Position numbers and translations under genes: made by a program. A stretch of 64,000 nucleotides of DNA, taken from contig NZ_UAVD01000011.1 of assembly GCF_900460065.1 (NCBI RefSeq), forward strand, positions 62,001-126,000. Reading direction: 5' to 3'. The DNA comes from Streptomyces griseus. GTDB lineage: Bacteria; Actinomycetota; Actinomycetes; Streptomycetales; Streptomycetaceae. Under the pieces are notes generated by a model, which was not told where the DNA came from, did not search any database, and was given only the letters and a program-made list of their open reading frames with translations. Shown here in pieces: positions 25,188 to 34,165 of the stretch (its first letter is position 1; the number at the start of each line of letters is the position of its first letter).

Positions 25188-26621
25188 CTACTTCGCGACG
25201 GCCTTGCGGTCGCGCATCTCCCGGAACAGCGAGATGCCCACCACCAGGGCCGCGACCAGCAACGACAGCACGACCTGCTCGCGGGCGGTGTCGTCGGTCA
25301 GCATGTAGACGAGGACGAAGGAGATCATCGCGATCGTCGCCCAGGTGAGGTACGGGAACAGCCACATCCGTACGACCAGCTTGCCGGGGGTCTCGCGCAG
25401 GATGATCCCGCGCATCCGCAGCTGGGTGAAGCAGATGACCAGCCACACGAACAGCGCGACCGCGCCGGAGGAGTTCAGCAGGAACTGGAACACCGTGTCG
25501 GGCCACTGGTAGTTGAAGAACACCGCCACGAAGCCGAAGACGACCGAGGACAGGATCGCCGCCTGCGGCACACCGCGCTTGTTGACCCGGGCGAAGGACT
25601 TCGGCGCGTCGCCCCGCTCGCCGAGCGAGAACGCCATCCGGGAGGCGGTGTAGAGGCCCGAGTTGAGGCAGGACAGCACGGCCGTCAGCACGATGAAGTC
25701 CATGACCTGCCCGGCGTGCGGGATCCCGATCACGTCGAGGGCGGCGACGTAGCTGCCCTTCTCGACGATCGACGGGTCGTTCCACGGCAGCAGCGTCAGC
25801 ACCACGAAGATCGAGCCGAGGTAGAAGACGGCGATACGCCAGATCACGCTGTTGGTGGCCTTGGAGACGGCCCGCTGCGGGTCCGCCGACTCGCCGGCGG
25901 CCAGCGTCACGATCTCACTGCCCATGAACGAGAAGACGACCATCAGCACACCGGTCAGGATCGCGCCGGGCCCCTCGGGGAAGAACCCGCCGGTGTCCGT
26001 CAGATGCGCCAGCCCCGACCCGGCGTTGTCCGACCCCGGCAGGAACCCGAAGACCGCGAGCAGGCCGATCACCACGAACGCGCCGATCGCCACGACCTTG
26101 ATCCCGGCGAACCAGAACTCGAACTCGCCGTAACTGCCCACCGAGACCAGGTTGGTGGCGGTCAGCACGACCATCACGATCAGCGCCCAGGCCCACTGGG
26201 GGACCCCCGGGATCCAGCTCTCCAGGATCTTCGCGCCCGCGGTGGCCTCGACGGCGAGCACCACGACCCAGAAGAACCAGTAGAGCCAGCCGATGGAGAA
26301 ACCGGCCCAACGGCCGAGCGCCTGGTCGGCGTAGGCGGAGAAGGAGCCGGAGCTCGGCCGGGCGGCGGCCATCTCGCCGAGCATCCGCATCACGAGGACG
26401 ACCATCAGGCCGACCATCGCGTACGACAGCAGGATCGCCGGGCCCGCGGCCGCGATCCCCGCGCTGGAGCCCACGAAGAGCCCGGCGCCGATCACACCCC
26501 CGATCGCGATCATCGAGAGGTGGCGGTTCTTCAGGCCTGCCTGAAGCCCGCCCGACGAGTCCGGCCGGTCCGGCTCACCGGGCTCCTGGCCCGGCTTCGC
26601 CAGCGTCGTCTGCGACGTCAT
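25188..26621 (-). CDS. Amino acid permease, APC superfamily (AAT/GabP-like), copy C
   Basis: 477-residue, twelve-segment transporter: GLKNRHLSMIAIGGVIGAGLF, RMLGEMAAARPSSGSFSAYAD and GSYGEFEFWFAGIKVVAI. It is more diverged from copies A and B than they are from each other; for example, the region before TM6 reads GSYGEFEFW instead of KNFGEFEFW. The start is ATG 26621 with AAGGA upstream; the frame is open further up but without membrane character. It is monocistronic, with a strong terminator. Substrate unknown, probably an amino acid. Confidence 0.9.
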   Translation of the reverse strand: MTSQTTLAKPGQEPGEPDRPDSSGGLQAGLKNRHLSMIAIGGVIGAGLFVGSSAGIAAAGPAILLSYAMVGLMVVLVMRMLGEMAAARPSSGSFSAYADQALGRWAGFSIGWLYWFFWVVVLAVEATAGAKILESWIPGVPQWAWALIVMVVLTATNLVSVGSYGEFEFWFAGIKVVAIGAFVVIGLLAVFGFLPGSDNAGSGLAHLTDTGGFFPEGPGAILTGVLMVVFSFMGSEIVTLAAGESADPQRAVSKATNSVIWRIAVFYLGSIFVVLTLLPWNDPSIVEKGSYVAALDVIGIPHAGQVMDFIVLTAVLSCLNSGLYTASRMAFSLGERGDAPKSFARVNKRGVPQAAILSSVVFGFVAVFFNYQWPDTVFQFLLNSSGAVALFVWLVICFTQLRMRGIILRETPGKLVVRMWLFPYLTWATIAMISFVLVYMLTDDTAREQVVLSLLVAALVVGISLFREMRDRKAVAK

Positions 26622-26846
26622 GGGGGGAATCCTTACGTTTGGTGCGTGAGGGTATGCCCTGCTCCGCCGTGGGGTGGTGCGGAGACAAGGCCACGCATTC
26701 AAGCCCGGAAAGACGCGGAAGCGGAACCCCCTCTTTCGGATCGTTTGCCCGATCGTTGCCCGAGTGGCGTCGGCCACATCGGACGCGGCGGGAGGCCCCG
26801 ACCCCGCTGACGGTTACCCCGCGAAGTTCGTGCCACACTTCGCACC

Positions 26847-27335
<489 letters not shown>

Positions 27336-27355
27336 CCCCGCCCCCACCCCTTGCG

Positions 27356-27382
27356 TGCCGCCGGGTCCCGGACCCGGCGGCA
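27356..27382. terminator. Hairpin after rpiB
   Basis: Perfect 12-bp arms (TGCCGCCGGGTC and complement) with a 3-base loop, 20 bases after the rpiB stop. No T-run. Confidence 0.6.
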
Positions 27383-27428
27383 CGGCCATGCCACCGCCCG
27401 TCCTCGTCGCAGTCGCAGGAGCCCCACC

Positions 27429-28253
27429 GTGCCCGAGGGACACACCATCCGCCGTCTCGCCGACGACCACGCCGAAAGGTTCGCGGGCGCGCCGGTCCGG
27501 GTGACCAGCCCGCAGGGGAAGTTCTCCGACAGCGCGGCCCTGCTCGACGGGCGGACCCTGACCGCCACCGACGCCCACGGCAAGCACCTCTTCCTCGGCT
27601 TCGGCGACACCGGCTGGGTCCACATCCACCTCGGCCTCTTCGGCAAGCTCGGCTTCGGCGCCGCCCCGCCCCCGCCGCCCACCGACACCGTCCGCCTCCG
27701 CCTGGTCAACGCCGCTCACCACGCGGATCTGCGCGGCCCCACCACCTGCGCCCTGATCACCGAGCCCGAGAAGCGCGCGATACACGAGCGCCTGGGCCCC
27801 GACCCGCTGCGCGGCGACGAGGACGGCGAGCGGGCCTGGCAGCGGATCTCCCGCAGCCGGACCACGATCGCCGCCCTCTTGATGGACCAGAAGGTCATCG
27901 CGGGCGTCGGCAACGTGTACCGCGCCGAGGTCCTCTTCCGCCACGGCATCGACCCCTACCGCGCGGGCCGGGACCTCACCCGCGCCACGTGGGACACGAT
28001 CTGGGCGGACCTGGGGGACCTGATGCGCGAAGGCGTGCGGAACAACCGGATCGACACCGTCCGCCCCGAACACCTCCCCGAGGCCATGGGCCGCCCGCCC
28101 CGCAAGGACGACCACGGCGGCGAGGTCTACGTCTACCGCCGCGCCAACCTCCCCTGCCACATCTGCGGTACGGAGATCCGCACCGCGGACCTGGTCTCCC
28201 GCAACCTCTTCTGGTGCCCCCGGTGCCAGCCCTCCGGACCCTCCGACGACTGA
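27429..28253 (+). CDS. Fpg/Nei family DNA glycosylase
   Basis: 274-residue base-excision repair enzyme that removes oxidised bases and nicks the abasic site. After the initiator, Pro2-Glu3 (PEGHTIRRLADDH) supply the catalytic proline and glutamate. HGKHLFLGF has the conserved lysine, the helix-two-turn-helix is DQKVIAGVGNVYRAEVLF, and the C-terminal zinc finger is C-x2-C-x16-C-x2-C (CHICGTE to CPRCQ). The absence of Fpg-specific loops and the HTIRR start favour the Nei/endonuclease VIII side. The GTG start at 27429 has AGGAG eight bases upstream. Confidence 0.93.
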   Translation: MPEGHTIRRLADDHAERFAGAPVRVTSPQGKFSDSAALLDGRTLTATDAHGKHLFLGFGDTGWVHIHLGLFGKLGFGAAPPPPPTDTVRLRLVNAAHHADLRGPTTCALITEPEKRAIHERLGPDPLRGDEDGERAWQRISRSRTTIAALLMDQKVIAGVGNVYRAEVLFRHGIDPYRAGRDLTRATWDTIWADLGDLMREGVRNNRIDTVRPEHLPEAMGRPPRKDDHGGEVYVYRRANLPCHICGTEIRTADLVSRNLFWCPRCQPSGPSDD

Positions 28254-28366
28254 CGTCCCGCCCCGCGCACCCGTGTCATATGCCAGACGAAAACGGCTCC
28301 CGGCGCACGGACGGTCCCCTTTCGAGCACATTGTCACCGGGGTCCCCCTGCACCGGAGGCGTCCGG

Positions 28367-29530
28367 GTGGATAAGGTCCCGGCAGTGGCCCGTAGCGGAG
28401 GAGTAGACGACTTCGGGGCCCGGTGGCGCAGGAAATGGCACCGGGCCCGCATCGGCCTGCGCCGATCCGGGGTCGACTACTTCCGCGGCGACGGCTCCGA
28501 CTGGATCGCCCTGGCAGGCCTGCTGCTGACGATCCCCGCCATCACCCTCGCCACCGTCGCGAGCCCGGTCTGGATCGACCCGGCCGCCCTCGCCCTGCCC
28601 ATCGTGGCGGGCGGCCTGCTGCTGCGCCCCGCCAGCCTGCTGGGCCTCTACGCGACGGCCGCCGGCGCCCTGATCCTCGAGGCGCTCACGCTCGGCCCGT
28701 ACCTGGACGGCCCCGCCCGGGTCACCCCCGGCACGGTGCTCGTCGTCGCCGCCTGCGGCTTCTTCGGGCTGATCCTGGCCCAGTTCCGGGCCCGGGTCGG
28801 CGTGCCCTGGCGGCGCGGCGGCACGATGCTCTTCGACCTGCGCGAACGCATCCGGGTCCAGAGCTCCCTGCCCCGGCTGCCCCAGGGCTGGCACCGCGAG
28901 ATGGCCCTGCGCCCGGCCGGCGGACAGTCGTTCTCCGGGGACTTCGTCGTCGCGGCCCGCACCCACGGGGGCCGCACCCTGGAGGCCGTCCTCACCGACG
29001 TCTCCGGCAAGGGCATGGACGCGGGCTCCCGGGCCCTGCTGCTGTCCGGCGCCTTCGGCGGACTGCTCGGCTCGCTGCCCCCGCACGCCTTCCTGCCCGC
29101 CGCCAACGGCTACCTGCTGCGCCAGGACTGGGACGAGGGCTTCGCCACCTCGATCCACCTGGTGCTGGACCTGGAATCGGGCGACTACGAGATCTTCTCC
29201 GCGGGCCATCCGCCCGCTCTCCAACTGCACGCGAACACGGGGCAGTGGGAGGAGAAGTCCGGGGAGGGACCCCTGCTCGGCGTCTACGACGGGGCCGAGT
29301 TCGACGCGGTGAAGGGATCGCTCGCCCCCGGCGACGTCCTGATGCTGTTCACCGACGGACTGGTGGAGGCCGCCGACCGCGACATCGCGGAGGGCATCGA
29401 CCGGCTGACGGGCGAGGCCGACCGCTATGTCTCCACCGGTTTCGAGGGCGCGGCCTGGCACCTGATCGAGGCCTGCGCCAAGGACGTCAACGACGACCGC
29501 GCCCTGCTGCTCCTCTCCCGCCGGGCCTGA
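28367..29530 (+). CDS. Membrane-anchored SpoIIE/PP2C-type serine phosphatase
   Basis: 387 residues. Three or four hydrophobic segments at about 45-150 (WIALAGLLLTIPAITLATVA, PAALALPIVAGGLLL, PGTVLVVAACGFFGLILAQF) anchor it in the membrane. The cytoplasmic part is a SpoIIE-type phosphatase: FSGDFVVAARTHGGRTLEAVLTDVSGKG with metal aspartates, IFSAGHPPALQL, LFTDGLVEA and DDRALLLLSRR. Such enzymes dephosphorylate anti-anti-sigma factors or related switch proteins. No sensor domain and no adjacent anti-sigma gene are present. The start GTG at 28367 has GGAGG seven bases upstream; GTG 28385 is a weaker alternative. Confidence 0.9.
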   Translation: MDKVPAVARSGGVDDFGARWRRKWHRARIGLRRSGVDYFRGDGSDWIALAGLLLTIPAITLATVASPVWIDPAALALPIVAGGLLLRPASLLGLYATAAGALILEALTLGPYLDGPARVTPGTVLVVAACGFFGLILAQFRARVGVPWRRGGTMLFDLRERIRVQSSLPRLPQGWHREMALRPAGGQSFSGDFVVAARTHGGRTLEAVLTDVSGKGMDAGSRALLLSGAFGGLLGSLPPHAFLPAANGYLLRQDWDEGFATSIHLVLDLESGDYEIFSAGHPPALQLHANTGQWEEKSGEGPLLGVYDGAEFDAVKGSLAPGDVLMLFTDGLVEAADRDIAEGIDRLTGEADRYVSTGFEGAAWHLIEACAKDVNDDRALLLLSRRA

Positions 29531-29594
29531 GCCGCCCTGCGGCCGGGCCACGGGCGCCGGGCGGCACACCGAGGAGCGGCGGCCACCGGACGCC

Positions 29595-29654
29595 GAACGG
29601 CGGAGAGGCGCCCGTCACCCGGAGACCGGGTATCGGGGCGCCTCTCCGCCGTTC
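29595..29654. terminator. Bidirectional terminator
   Basis: 19-bp perfect outer stem, with a smaller CCCGG/CCGGG hairpin inside its loop, between the convergent phosphatase and antiporter genes. Confidence 0.85.
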
Positions 29655-29662
29655 GCCGTCGT

Positions 29663-30847
29663 TCAGACCGAGACCGGTACCTGCTTCTGATCCTGGTCGT
29701 CGTCCTTCTTGCCGCCGCCCGGCAGGATGCGGGCCAGCCAGTGGGAGCGTCCGGCGGCCAGCGGCGCGAGGACGGCGAGCAGGAGGACGTAGCCGGCGAT
29801 GAACGGCGAGAGCCGCTCGTCCAGTCCGGCGGCGGCGGCCATCGTGGCCAGGATGAGCGCGAACTCACCGCGGGCGACCAGGGTGGTGGCGATGTTGGAC
29901 GTGGCCTGCGCGCCGAAGGAGTACACCTTCGCCGCGGCGAACCCGGCCGCGATGTTCATGGCGAGCGTCAGCACCACGGCGGCCAGCACCGGCCACAGCA
30001 CGCTCGGGAGGTCGCCCGGGTCGATGGAGAGACCGAAGGCGAAGAAGAAGATCGCGCCGAACGCGTCGCGGAGCGGGTGGACCAGCTTCAGGATGCGGTC
30101 GGCGGACGAGGTGGAGCCGAGCATCAGGCCGACCATGAAGGCGCCGATCGCGTCGGCGACGCCGAACATCTCCGAGACACCGGCGACGAAGACGGCGACG
30201 CCCAGGAAGGAGATGACGAGCAGCTCGTCGTCCTTGGTGTTCATGAGCTTGCCGATGAGCTTCGTGCCGAACCGGGCCGCGAGGGCGAGCAGCAGCAGGA
30301 AGCCGAAGGCCTTGCCGCCGTCGATCAGGGCGGCCGAGAGGCTGTCCGCACCGGACAGGATCGGCTGGAGCGCCGCGAGGTACAGGGCCAGGAAGATGTC
30401 CTCGACGACGATGATGCCGAGGATCGGCCGGGTCTCCGGATTCCCGATGCGCCCGAGGTCCACCAGGATCTTGGTGACGATCGCGGAGGAGGAGATACCG
30501 AGGACACCGGCGAGGACCAGCGCCTCCGCGGTTCCCCAGCCCAGCGCGAAGCCGAAGACGAGACCGGCGCCGACGTTCAGCAGGAGATACGTCCCGCCGG
30601 CGATGGCCATCTTCCGGCCGCCCGTCTTGAGGTCGTCCATGTGGAACTCGAGCCCCAGGTAGAAGAGCAGGAGGACGAGTCCCAGCGCGGAGAGCATCTC
30701 CAGGTCGTGCGGGTTCTTCAGAAGCGTGTAGCCGGGGGTGTGCGGACCCAGGAGGATCCCGGCCAGGATGAACAAGGGAATCGTCGGCAGCCCGATGCGG
30801 CCGCCGAGGCGGGCGAGGACGGCAGCGGCCAGGAAGGCGCCGCCCAT
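29663..30847 (-). CDS. CPA2-type cation/proton antiporter (KefB/Na+/H+ exchanger domain)
   Basis: 394 residues with about twelve hydrophobic segments: GRIGLPTIPLFILAGILLGP, ALGLVLLLFYLGLEF, GVLGISSSAIVTKILVDLGR and FGAIFFFAFGLSIDPG are CPA2 landmarks. It lacks the C-terminal TrkA-N domain of KefB/C and ends in a short charged tail. ATG 30847 is the first ordinary start in frame, but the conserved reading continues upstream as LIGHADTLLA up to an ATC at 30874 preceded by AAGGATCAGG. A non-standard start, giving a full first helix, is therefore possible. It exchanges Na+ or K+ for protons. Confidence 0.88.
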   Translation of the reverse strand: MGGAFLAAAVLARLGGRIGLPTIPLFILAGILLGPHTPGYTLLKNPHDLEMLSALGLVLLLFYLGLEFHMDDLKTGGRKMAIAGGTYLLLNVGAGLVFGFALGWGTAEALVLAGVLGISSSAIVTKILVDLGRIGNPETRPILGIIVVEDIFLALYLAALQPILSGADSLSAALIDGGKAFGFLLLLALAARFGTKLIGKLMNTKDDELLVISFLGVAVFVAGVSEMFGVADAIGAFMVGLMLGSTSSADRILKLVHPLRDAFGAIFFFAFGLSIDPGDLPSVLWPVLAAVVLTLAMNIAAGFAAAKVYSFGAQATSNIATTLVARGEFALILATMAAAAGLDERLSPFIAGYVLLLAVLAPLAAGRSHWLARILPGGGKKDDDQDQKQVPVSV

Positions 30848-31131
30848 GGCGAGGAGGGTGTCTGCGTGTCCGATGAGCCTGATCCTTCGGGGTCGGTCAA
30901 GAGCTGGTCAAGGGCGTATTAAGAATCCATCAGTAATTAGTTTACCGAACGATTGACCCTGCAACTATGGGTCCGTCAGATTGTCAGCTTTTGTCGTTTT
31001 TGAATCCCTTGAGAGGTCGCCGACGGGTGACGTCAACAGCCCGACGGAGCAGCCGAGTTCGGCTGAGACCCCGAAGCGGGCCCGGACGCGGTTCCGGGCC
31101 GTCGAGCCGCACGCGGTCGTAGGCTCGGCCC

Positions 31132-31632
31132 ATGACCGGACACCATCTGAGCCTCGCCGAGGTGGAGGCCATCGCCCGCGAGGCCCACGCGCTCCAGACC
31201 GACAAGGCGGGCCGTCCGTACGCGGAACACCTGGCGGCCGTGGCCGAAGGTGTACGGGTGCGGGGCGGCGACGACGGGCAGATCGCGGCGGCCTGGCTGC
31301 ACGACGCGATCGAGGACGACGCGCTCCCCGTGGAGTGGCTGGCCGCCGCCGCCCTGCCGCAGGCGGTGAAGGACATGGTCCTGGCGGTGACCAAGCGGCC
31401 GGGCGAGGCGCTGTCCTCGTACACCGCGCGGATCCTGGCCACTCCGGGCGCGCTGCTCGTCAAGGAGGCGGACCTCGCCCACAATGCGGATCCCGGGCGC
31501 CTGGCGGTCCTGGAAGCGGCGACGCGTACCCGACTGACGGCGAAATATGCGCAGGTACGCGCGCTGTTGGGGCTGGTCGGCGACGTGTCGCCCCCGGACC
31601 GAAAGAATCCGGCCAACCCCGAGACGCGCTGA
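31132..31632 (+). CDS. Small HD-domain phosphohydrolase (SpoT/MESH1-like hydrolase domain)
   Basis: 166 residues forming only an HD domain. The histidine in YAEHLAAVAEGV, the HD in AAAWLHDAIEDD (HDxxED as in RelA/SpoT hydrolase domains) and the aspartate in KEADLAHNADPGRL supply the metal site. There is no synthetase, TGS or ACT domain. Stand-alone proteins of this type can hydrolyse (p)ppGpp, but other nucleotide substrates are possible. The ATG is taken at MTGHHLSLAEVEAIAREAH. A hairpin overlaps the stop codon. The 284-base gap to the antiporter has an AT-rich patch near 30915-30960, probably promoters. Confidence 0.8.
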   Translation: MTGHHLSLAEVEAIAREAHALQTDKAGRPYAEHLAAVAEGVRVRGGDDGQIAAAWLHDAIEDDALPVEWLAAAALPQAVKDMVLAVTKRPGEALSSYTARILATPGALLVKEADLAHNADPGRLAVLEAATRTRLTAKYAQVRALLGLVGDVSPPDRKNPANPETR

Positions 31633-31663
31633 TCCACCCGCGGCGGGGCCGGCGGGTGGATCA
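31630..31663. terminator. Hairpin including the HD gene stop codon
   Basis: Perfect 12-bp arms (TGATCCACCCGC and complement) with a 10-base loop. The TGA stop forms the first three bases of the stem. It lies between convergent genes, so it may serve both. Confidence 0.7.
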
Positions 31664-31719
31664 GGGGGAGCGGCGGGGCGGTGGCGGGCGGTTCCGTGAA
31701 CGGCCGGCCCGCCGGGGGC

Positions 31720-32886
31720 TCAGCGCCCCGCGGGATCCTTCCGGAACGCCCACTTCATGTCCGGCTCGGTGGCCCACTTCAGGGCGCGTCCCACCAGGGG
31801 GGTGCACATGAGCGTCACGGCCACCGCGGCGGTGAGCGAGACGACGACCAGTCCGGCCGGTTCGGAGAGCCAGGTGTAGCGGTCGAACAGGCCCGCGTAC
31901 TCGGCCCCCTTGACCAGGAAACCGTGCAGCAGGTAGCCGCAGATCGTTCCGGCGCCGAGCACCGTGAACCACCGGGCCCTGCCGGGCACCCAGGCCAGGA
32001 AGGCGACCGTCAGCGCCAGGGCGCAGCCGAACATCGCGAACGTCATCACCGCGCCGGACCACCACGGCGCGTCCATCTCCTGCGCGCTGTTGGCGCGGTA
32101 GAACCAGCCGAGCTCCATGCGCGGGGCGACCCAGTACGCGAAGGCCAGCGCGCCGGCGAGCAGCGGCAGCGACAGCAGCCGCACCTCGCGCCGCCTGACC
32201 AGCCGGAAGTGCTCGGGCTTCATCAGCAGGCCGAGCACGAAGAACGGCAGGAACTGGAGGACCCGCTGGAGGTCGAGGTCGTCGCCGATCTCGGGAGAGA
32301 TCGAGGCGAGCACGGCGACGGCGAGAGCCACGGGCAGCGGGTGGCGCAGCGAGAGCCAGATCGGTGTGGTCACACGCCAGATGAACAGGGCGATCAGGAA
32401 CCAGGTGAGGAAGAACGGGTCGATCAGACTGATCGCCATGTCGGGCGCATCGTCCGCGTACCGCTTGAAGAGCGAATAGGCCGTCTCGAACAGGACGTAC
32501 GGCACCACGACGCTGGTGAGCAGCCGCTTCACCTTGGGCGCCGTCATGTCGAACGACCGGGAGAAGTAGCCGGAGATGAGGATGAAGGCCGGCATGTGGA
32601 ACGTGTACACGACCATGTACAGCGCCCGGGTGGCCCGGCTGCCGTCCATCACGGGTTCCCAGGCGTGCGCCACCGCGACGAGAACGATGGCCAGATACTT
32701 CACATTGTCGAAGTAGGGGTCGCGTTTCCTGGCCGCCGCGGGCGCCGGAGCGGCGGCGCCCCGAGCGCTGGTCCCGGGGGCCGGGCGGGGGGCGGTGGCG
32801 GTGGGCGTCTGCTCGTGTCTGGGCTCCGGATCCCGGGTCGCCGGGGGGAGCGGAGCCCTCTGAATTGCGCTCGGAGCTTGGAACAT
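31720..32886 (-). CDS. Membrane acyltransferase family 3 protein
   Basis: 388 residues. After a proline/alanine-rich cytosolic tail of about 55 residues, ten hydrophobic segments follow, starting at RDPYFDNVKYLAIVLVAVAHAW, with the family histidine in VAHAWEP. TFHMPAFILISGYFSRSF is the second family landmark. This resembles fucose 4-O-acetylase-type members of the family. Such proteins acylate sugars or other envelope/secondary-metabolite groups using a cytosolic acyl donor. The ATG is at 32886. No glycosyltransferase or cluster genes are adjacent, so the target is unknown. Confidence 0.85.
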   Translation of the reverse strand: MFQAPSAIQRAPLPPATRDPEPRHEQTPTATAPRPAPGTSARGAAAPAPAAARKRDPYFDNVKYLAIVLVAVAHAWEPVMDGSRATRALYMVVYTFHMPAFILISGYFSRSFDMTAPKVKRLLTSVVVPYVLFETAYSLFKRYADDAPDMAISLIDPFFLTWFLIALFIWRVTTPIWLSLRHPLPVALAVAVLASISPEIGDDLDLQRVLQFLPFFVLGLLMKPEHFRLVRRREVRLLSLPLLAGALAFAYWVAPRMELGWFYRANSAQEMDAPWWSGAVMTFAMFGCALALTVAFLAWVPGRARWFTVLGAGTICGYLLHGFLVKGAEYAGLFDRYTWLSEPAGLVVVSLTAAVAVTLMCTPLVGRALKWATEPDMKWAFRKDPAGR

Positions 32887-33397
32887 CTAAGGCACCTTAG
32901 ACCGGTCGATTGCCTTGCGTAAAACTGCGCGGAGATATCGCGTCTTCCCCTCTATTCGAATGTGAAACCGTCGAACACCGCCCGCTATGACACCATTGAT
33001 CCCCCTTAAACAGGGCATATCGGCCGGGAGTTGACGCAAGTGAATTGCGTCGCATCCACGCGGTCAATTGCCTGTGAATGAAGTGTGGGGATGCGGAAAC
33101 GATCACTGTGGTGGATATTCGGCCGCGGAGATTTCACAGCCGGCGCACAGGGAGCCCGAGGGGCCGCCGATCCCGGGCGCCTTCCGCCCGGTTCCCCGGC
33201 GCGGCACGGGTGGGGCCACGCGCCGCGCCCCGCCGCGGAGGTGGGGCCGACCCTCGAAGGTTGGCGGGATCCCGTCAGTCGGTTCCGTCACCCGGCAGCA
33301 ACCACGGGGGAGTTGGTGGCACGATGGGGGTGACGGGGCGCGCGGTGGTGCACGCTTCCGGGCCGGCAAGGCGGACCGACCGAGGGTGTGATCAGGC
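32887..33397. other. 511-base intergenic region, partly AT-rich
   Basis: No convincing gene. Open frames across 33070-33390 have no family-like sequence or ribosome site. The left 200 bases are much less GC-rich than average and probably contain the acyltransferase promoter. An inverted repeat at 33033-33051 and a CAATTG-rich patch around 33065 lie in this part. The right part is GC-rich leader of the 64-residue gene. Confidence 0.55.
33033..33051. promoter_or_regulatory. Inverted repeat in the AT-rich gap
   Basis: GACGCAA-GTGAA-TTGCGTC, perfect 7-base arms, overlapping a TTGACG hexamer at 33031-33036. It looks like a repressor site, about 150 bases upstream of the acyltransferase and 350 bases upstream of the small membrane protein. 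The cognate regulator is unknown. Confidence 0.5.
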
Positions 33398-33592
33398 GTG
33401 GCTATTTCACTGTCTATGGTGCTGCTGTTCGCGGTCATCCTGGTGGTAATGATCCGTAGTGGCTCCATCAAGCCCGGTCCCGCGCTGGTCGCCGTGCTCT
33501 TCGGCTTCTTCCTGGCGTCGACCGGCATGGCGCCGTCGATCAACAGGTTCATGAACTCGATAGCCGACACCATCAACCAGATCAGCTTCTGA
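33398..33592 (+). CDS. Small two-segment membrane protein, conserved-hypothetical
   Basis: 64 residues, mostly two hydrophobic helices: LSMVLLFAVILVVMI and PALVAVLFGFFLASTG, joined by RSGSIKPG. A polar tail MAPSINRFMNSIADTINQISF follows. No family with known function is recognised. Codon use fits Streptomyces, and a strong terminator follows. The start is GTG 33398, with only a weak GATCAGG-type ribosome site. Confidence 0.65.
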   Translation: MAISLSMVLLFAVILVVMIRSGSIKPGPALVAVLFGFFLASTGMAPSINRFMNSIADTINQISF

Positions 33593-33640
33593 GGCCGATC
33601 GGCCGCCGGGGCCCCGCGACGCACGGGGCCGAGGACGCAC

Positions 33641-33679
33641 GAGGGCCGGGCCGGAGGATCATCCTCCGGCCCGGCCCTC
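33641..33679. terminator. Long hairpin between the small membrane protein and tRNA-Gly
   Basis: Nearly perfect palindrome with 17-19 bp arms (GAGGGCCGGGCCGGAGG and complement) and a very short loop. It can stop transcription from the small gene on the plus strand and from tRNA-Gly on the minus strand. Confidence 0.85.
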
Positions 33680-33686
33680 GACTGCG

Positions 33687-33760
33687 TGGAGCGGGCGACG
33701 GGAATCGAACCCGCGTAGCTAGTTTGGAAGACTAGGGCTCTACCATTGAGCTACGCCCGC
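33687..33760 (-). tRNA. tRNA-Gly (anticodon TCC)
   Basis: On the minus strand the sequence starts GCGGGCGTAGCTCAATGGTA and ends with GGTTCGATTCCC, the closing acceptor strand GCCCGC, discriminator T and an encoded CCA. The anticodon loop CTTCCAA gives TCC. All four stems pair. It reads glycine GGA codons, which are rare in this genome. Confidence 0.95.
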
Positions 33761-33938
33761 AAGCGTCGCACCGCAGGTCCGTGGACCGCGGCACGAACAG
33801 CATCGTAGCGGGTCGGCGGCGGTGCCCGCACACCCGTTGTGCCGGCGCCCCGGGCGGACCCGCACCGGCCCCCCGGACATCGCCCCGCAAAGGGGCGGAA
33901 CCACGGCTCCGGTGCATGTACCCTACGTGTCGCACCGA

Positions 33939-34015
33939 CGGGGTGTGGCGCAGCTTGGTAGCGCGTCCGCTTTGGGAGCGGAAGGTCGTCGGTTCGAATC
34001 CGGCCACCCCGACCA
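33939..34015 (+). tRNA. tRNA-Pro (anticodon TGG)
   Basis: Starts CGGGGTGTGGCGCAGCTTGG; the anticodon loop TTTGGGA gives TGG; GGTTCGAATCC forms the T arm; the acceptor strand CACCCCG is followed by A and an encoded CCA. All stems pair. It lies about 150 bases upstream of tig, as in other Streptomyces. Confidence 0.96.
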
Positions 34016-34165
34016 CCAGCAAGATCGCATTGTGGGAGTCATCCTCCTTGCCGTTACTATGCAAAATGCGTGCCCGTGTGTCTGATGTACCGGGCTCGGT
34101 CCGCGAAGCCGCCAATCGGCGGCCCAGCAGAACCCCAAGAAGTCAGCCACCAAGGAGACCGAACC

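Noticed and set aside
33068..33391. Overlapping 82-123 codon frames in the 511-base gap
   Set aside because: Three frames are open at once with Arg/Pro/Gly-rich nonsense composition, which indicates GC-rich non-coding DNA.
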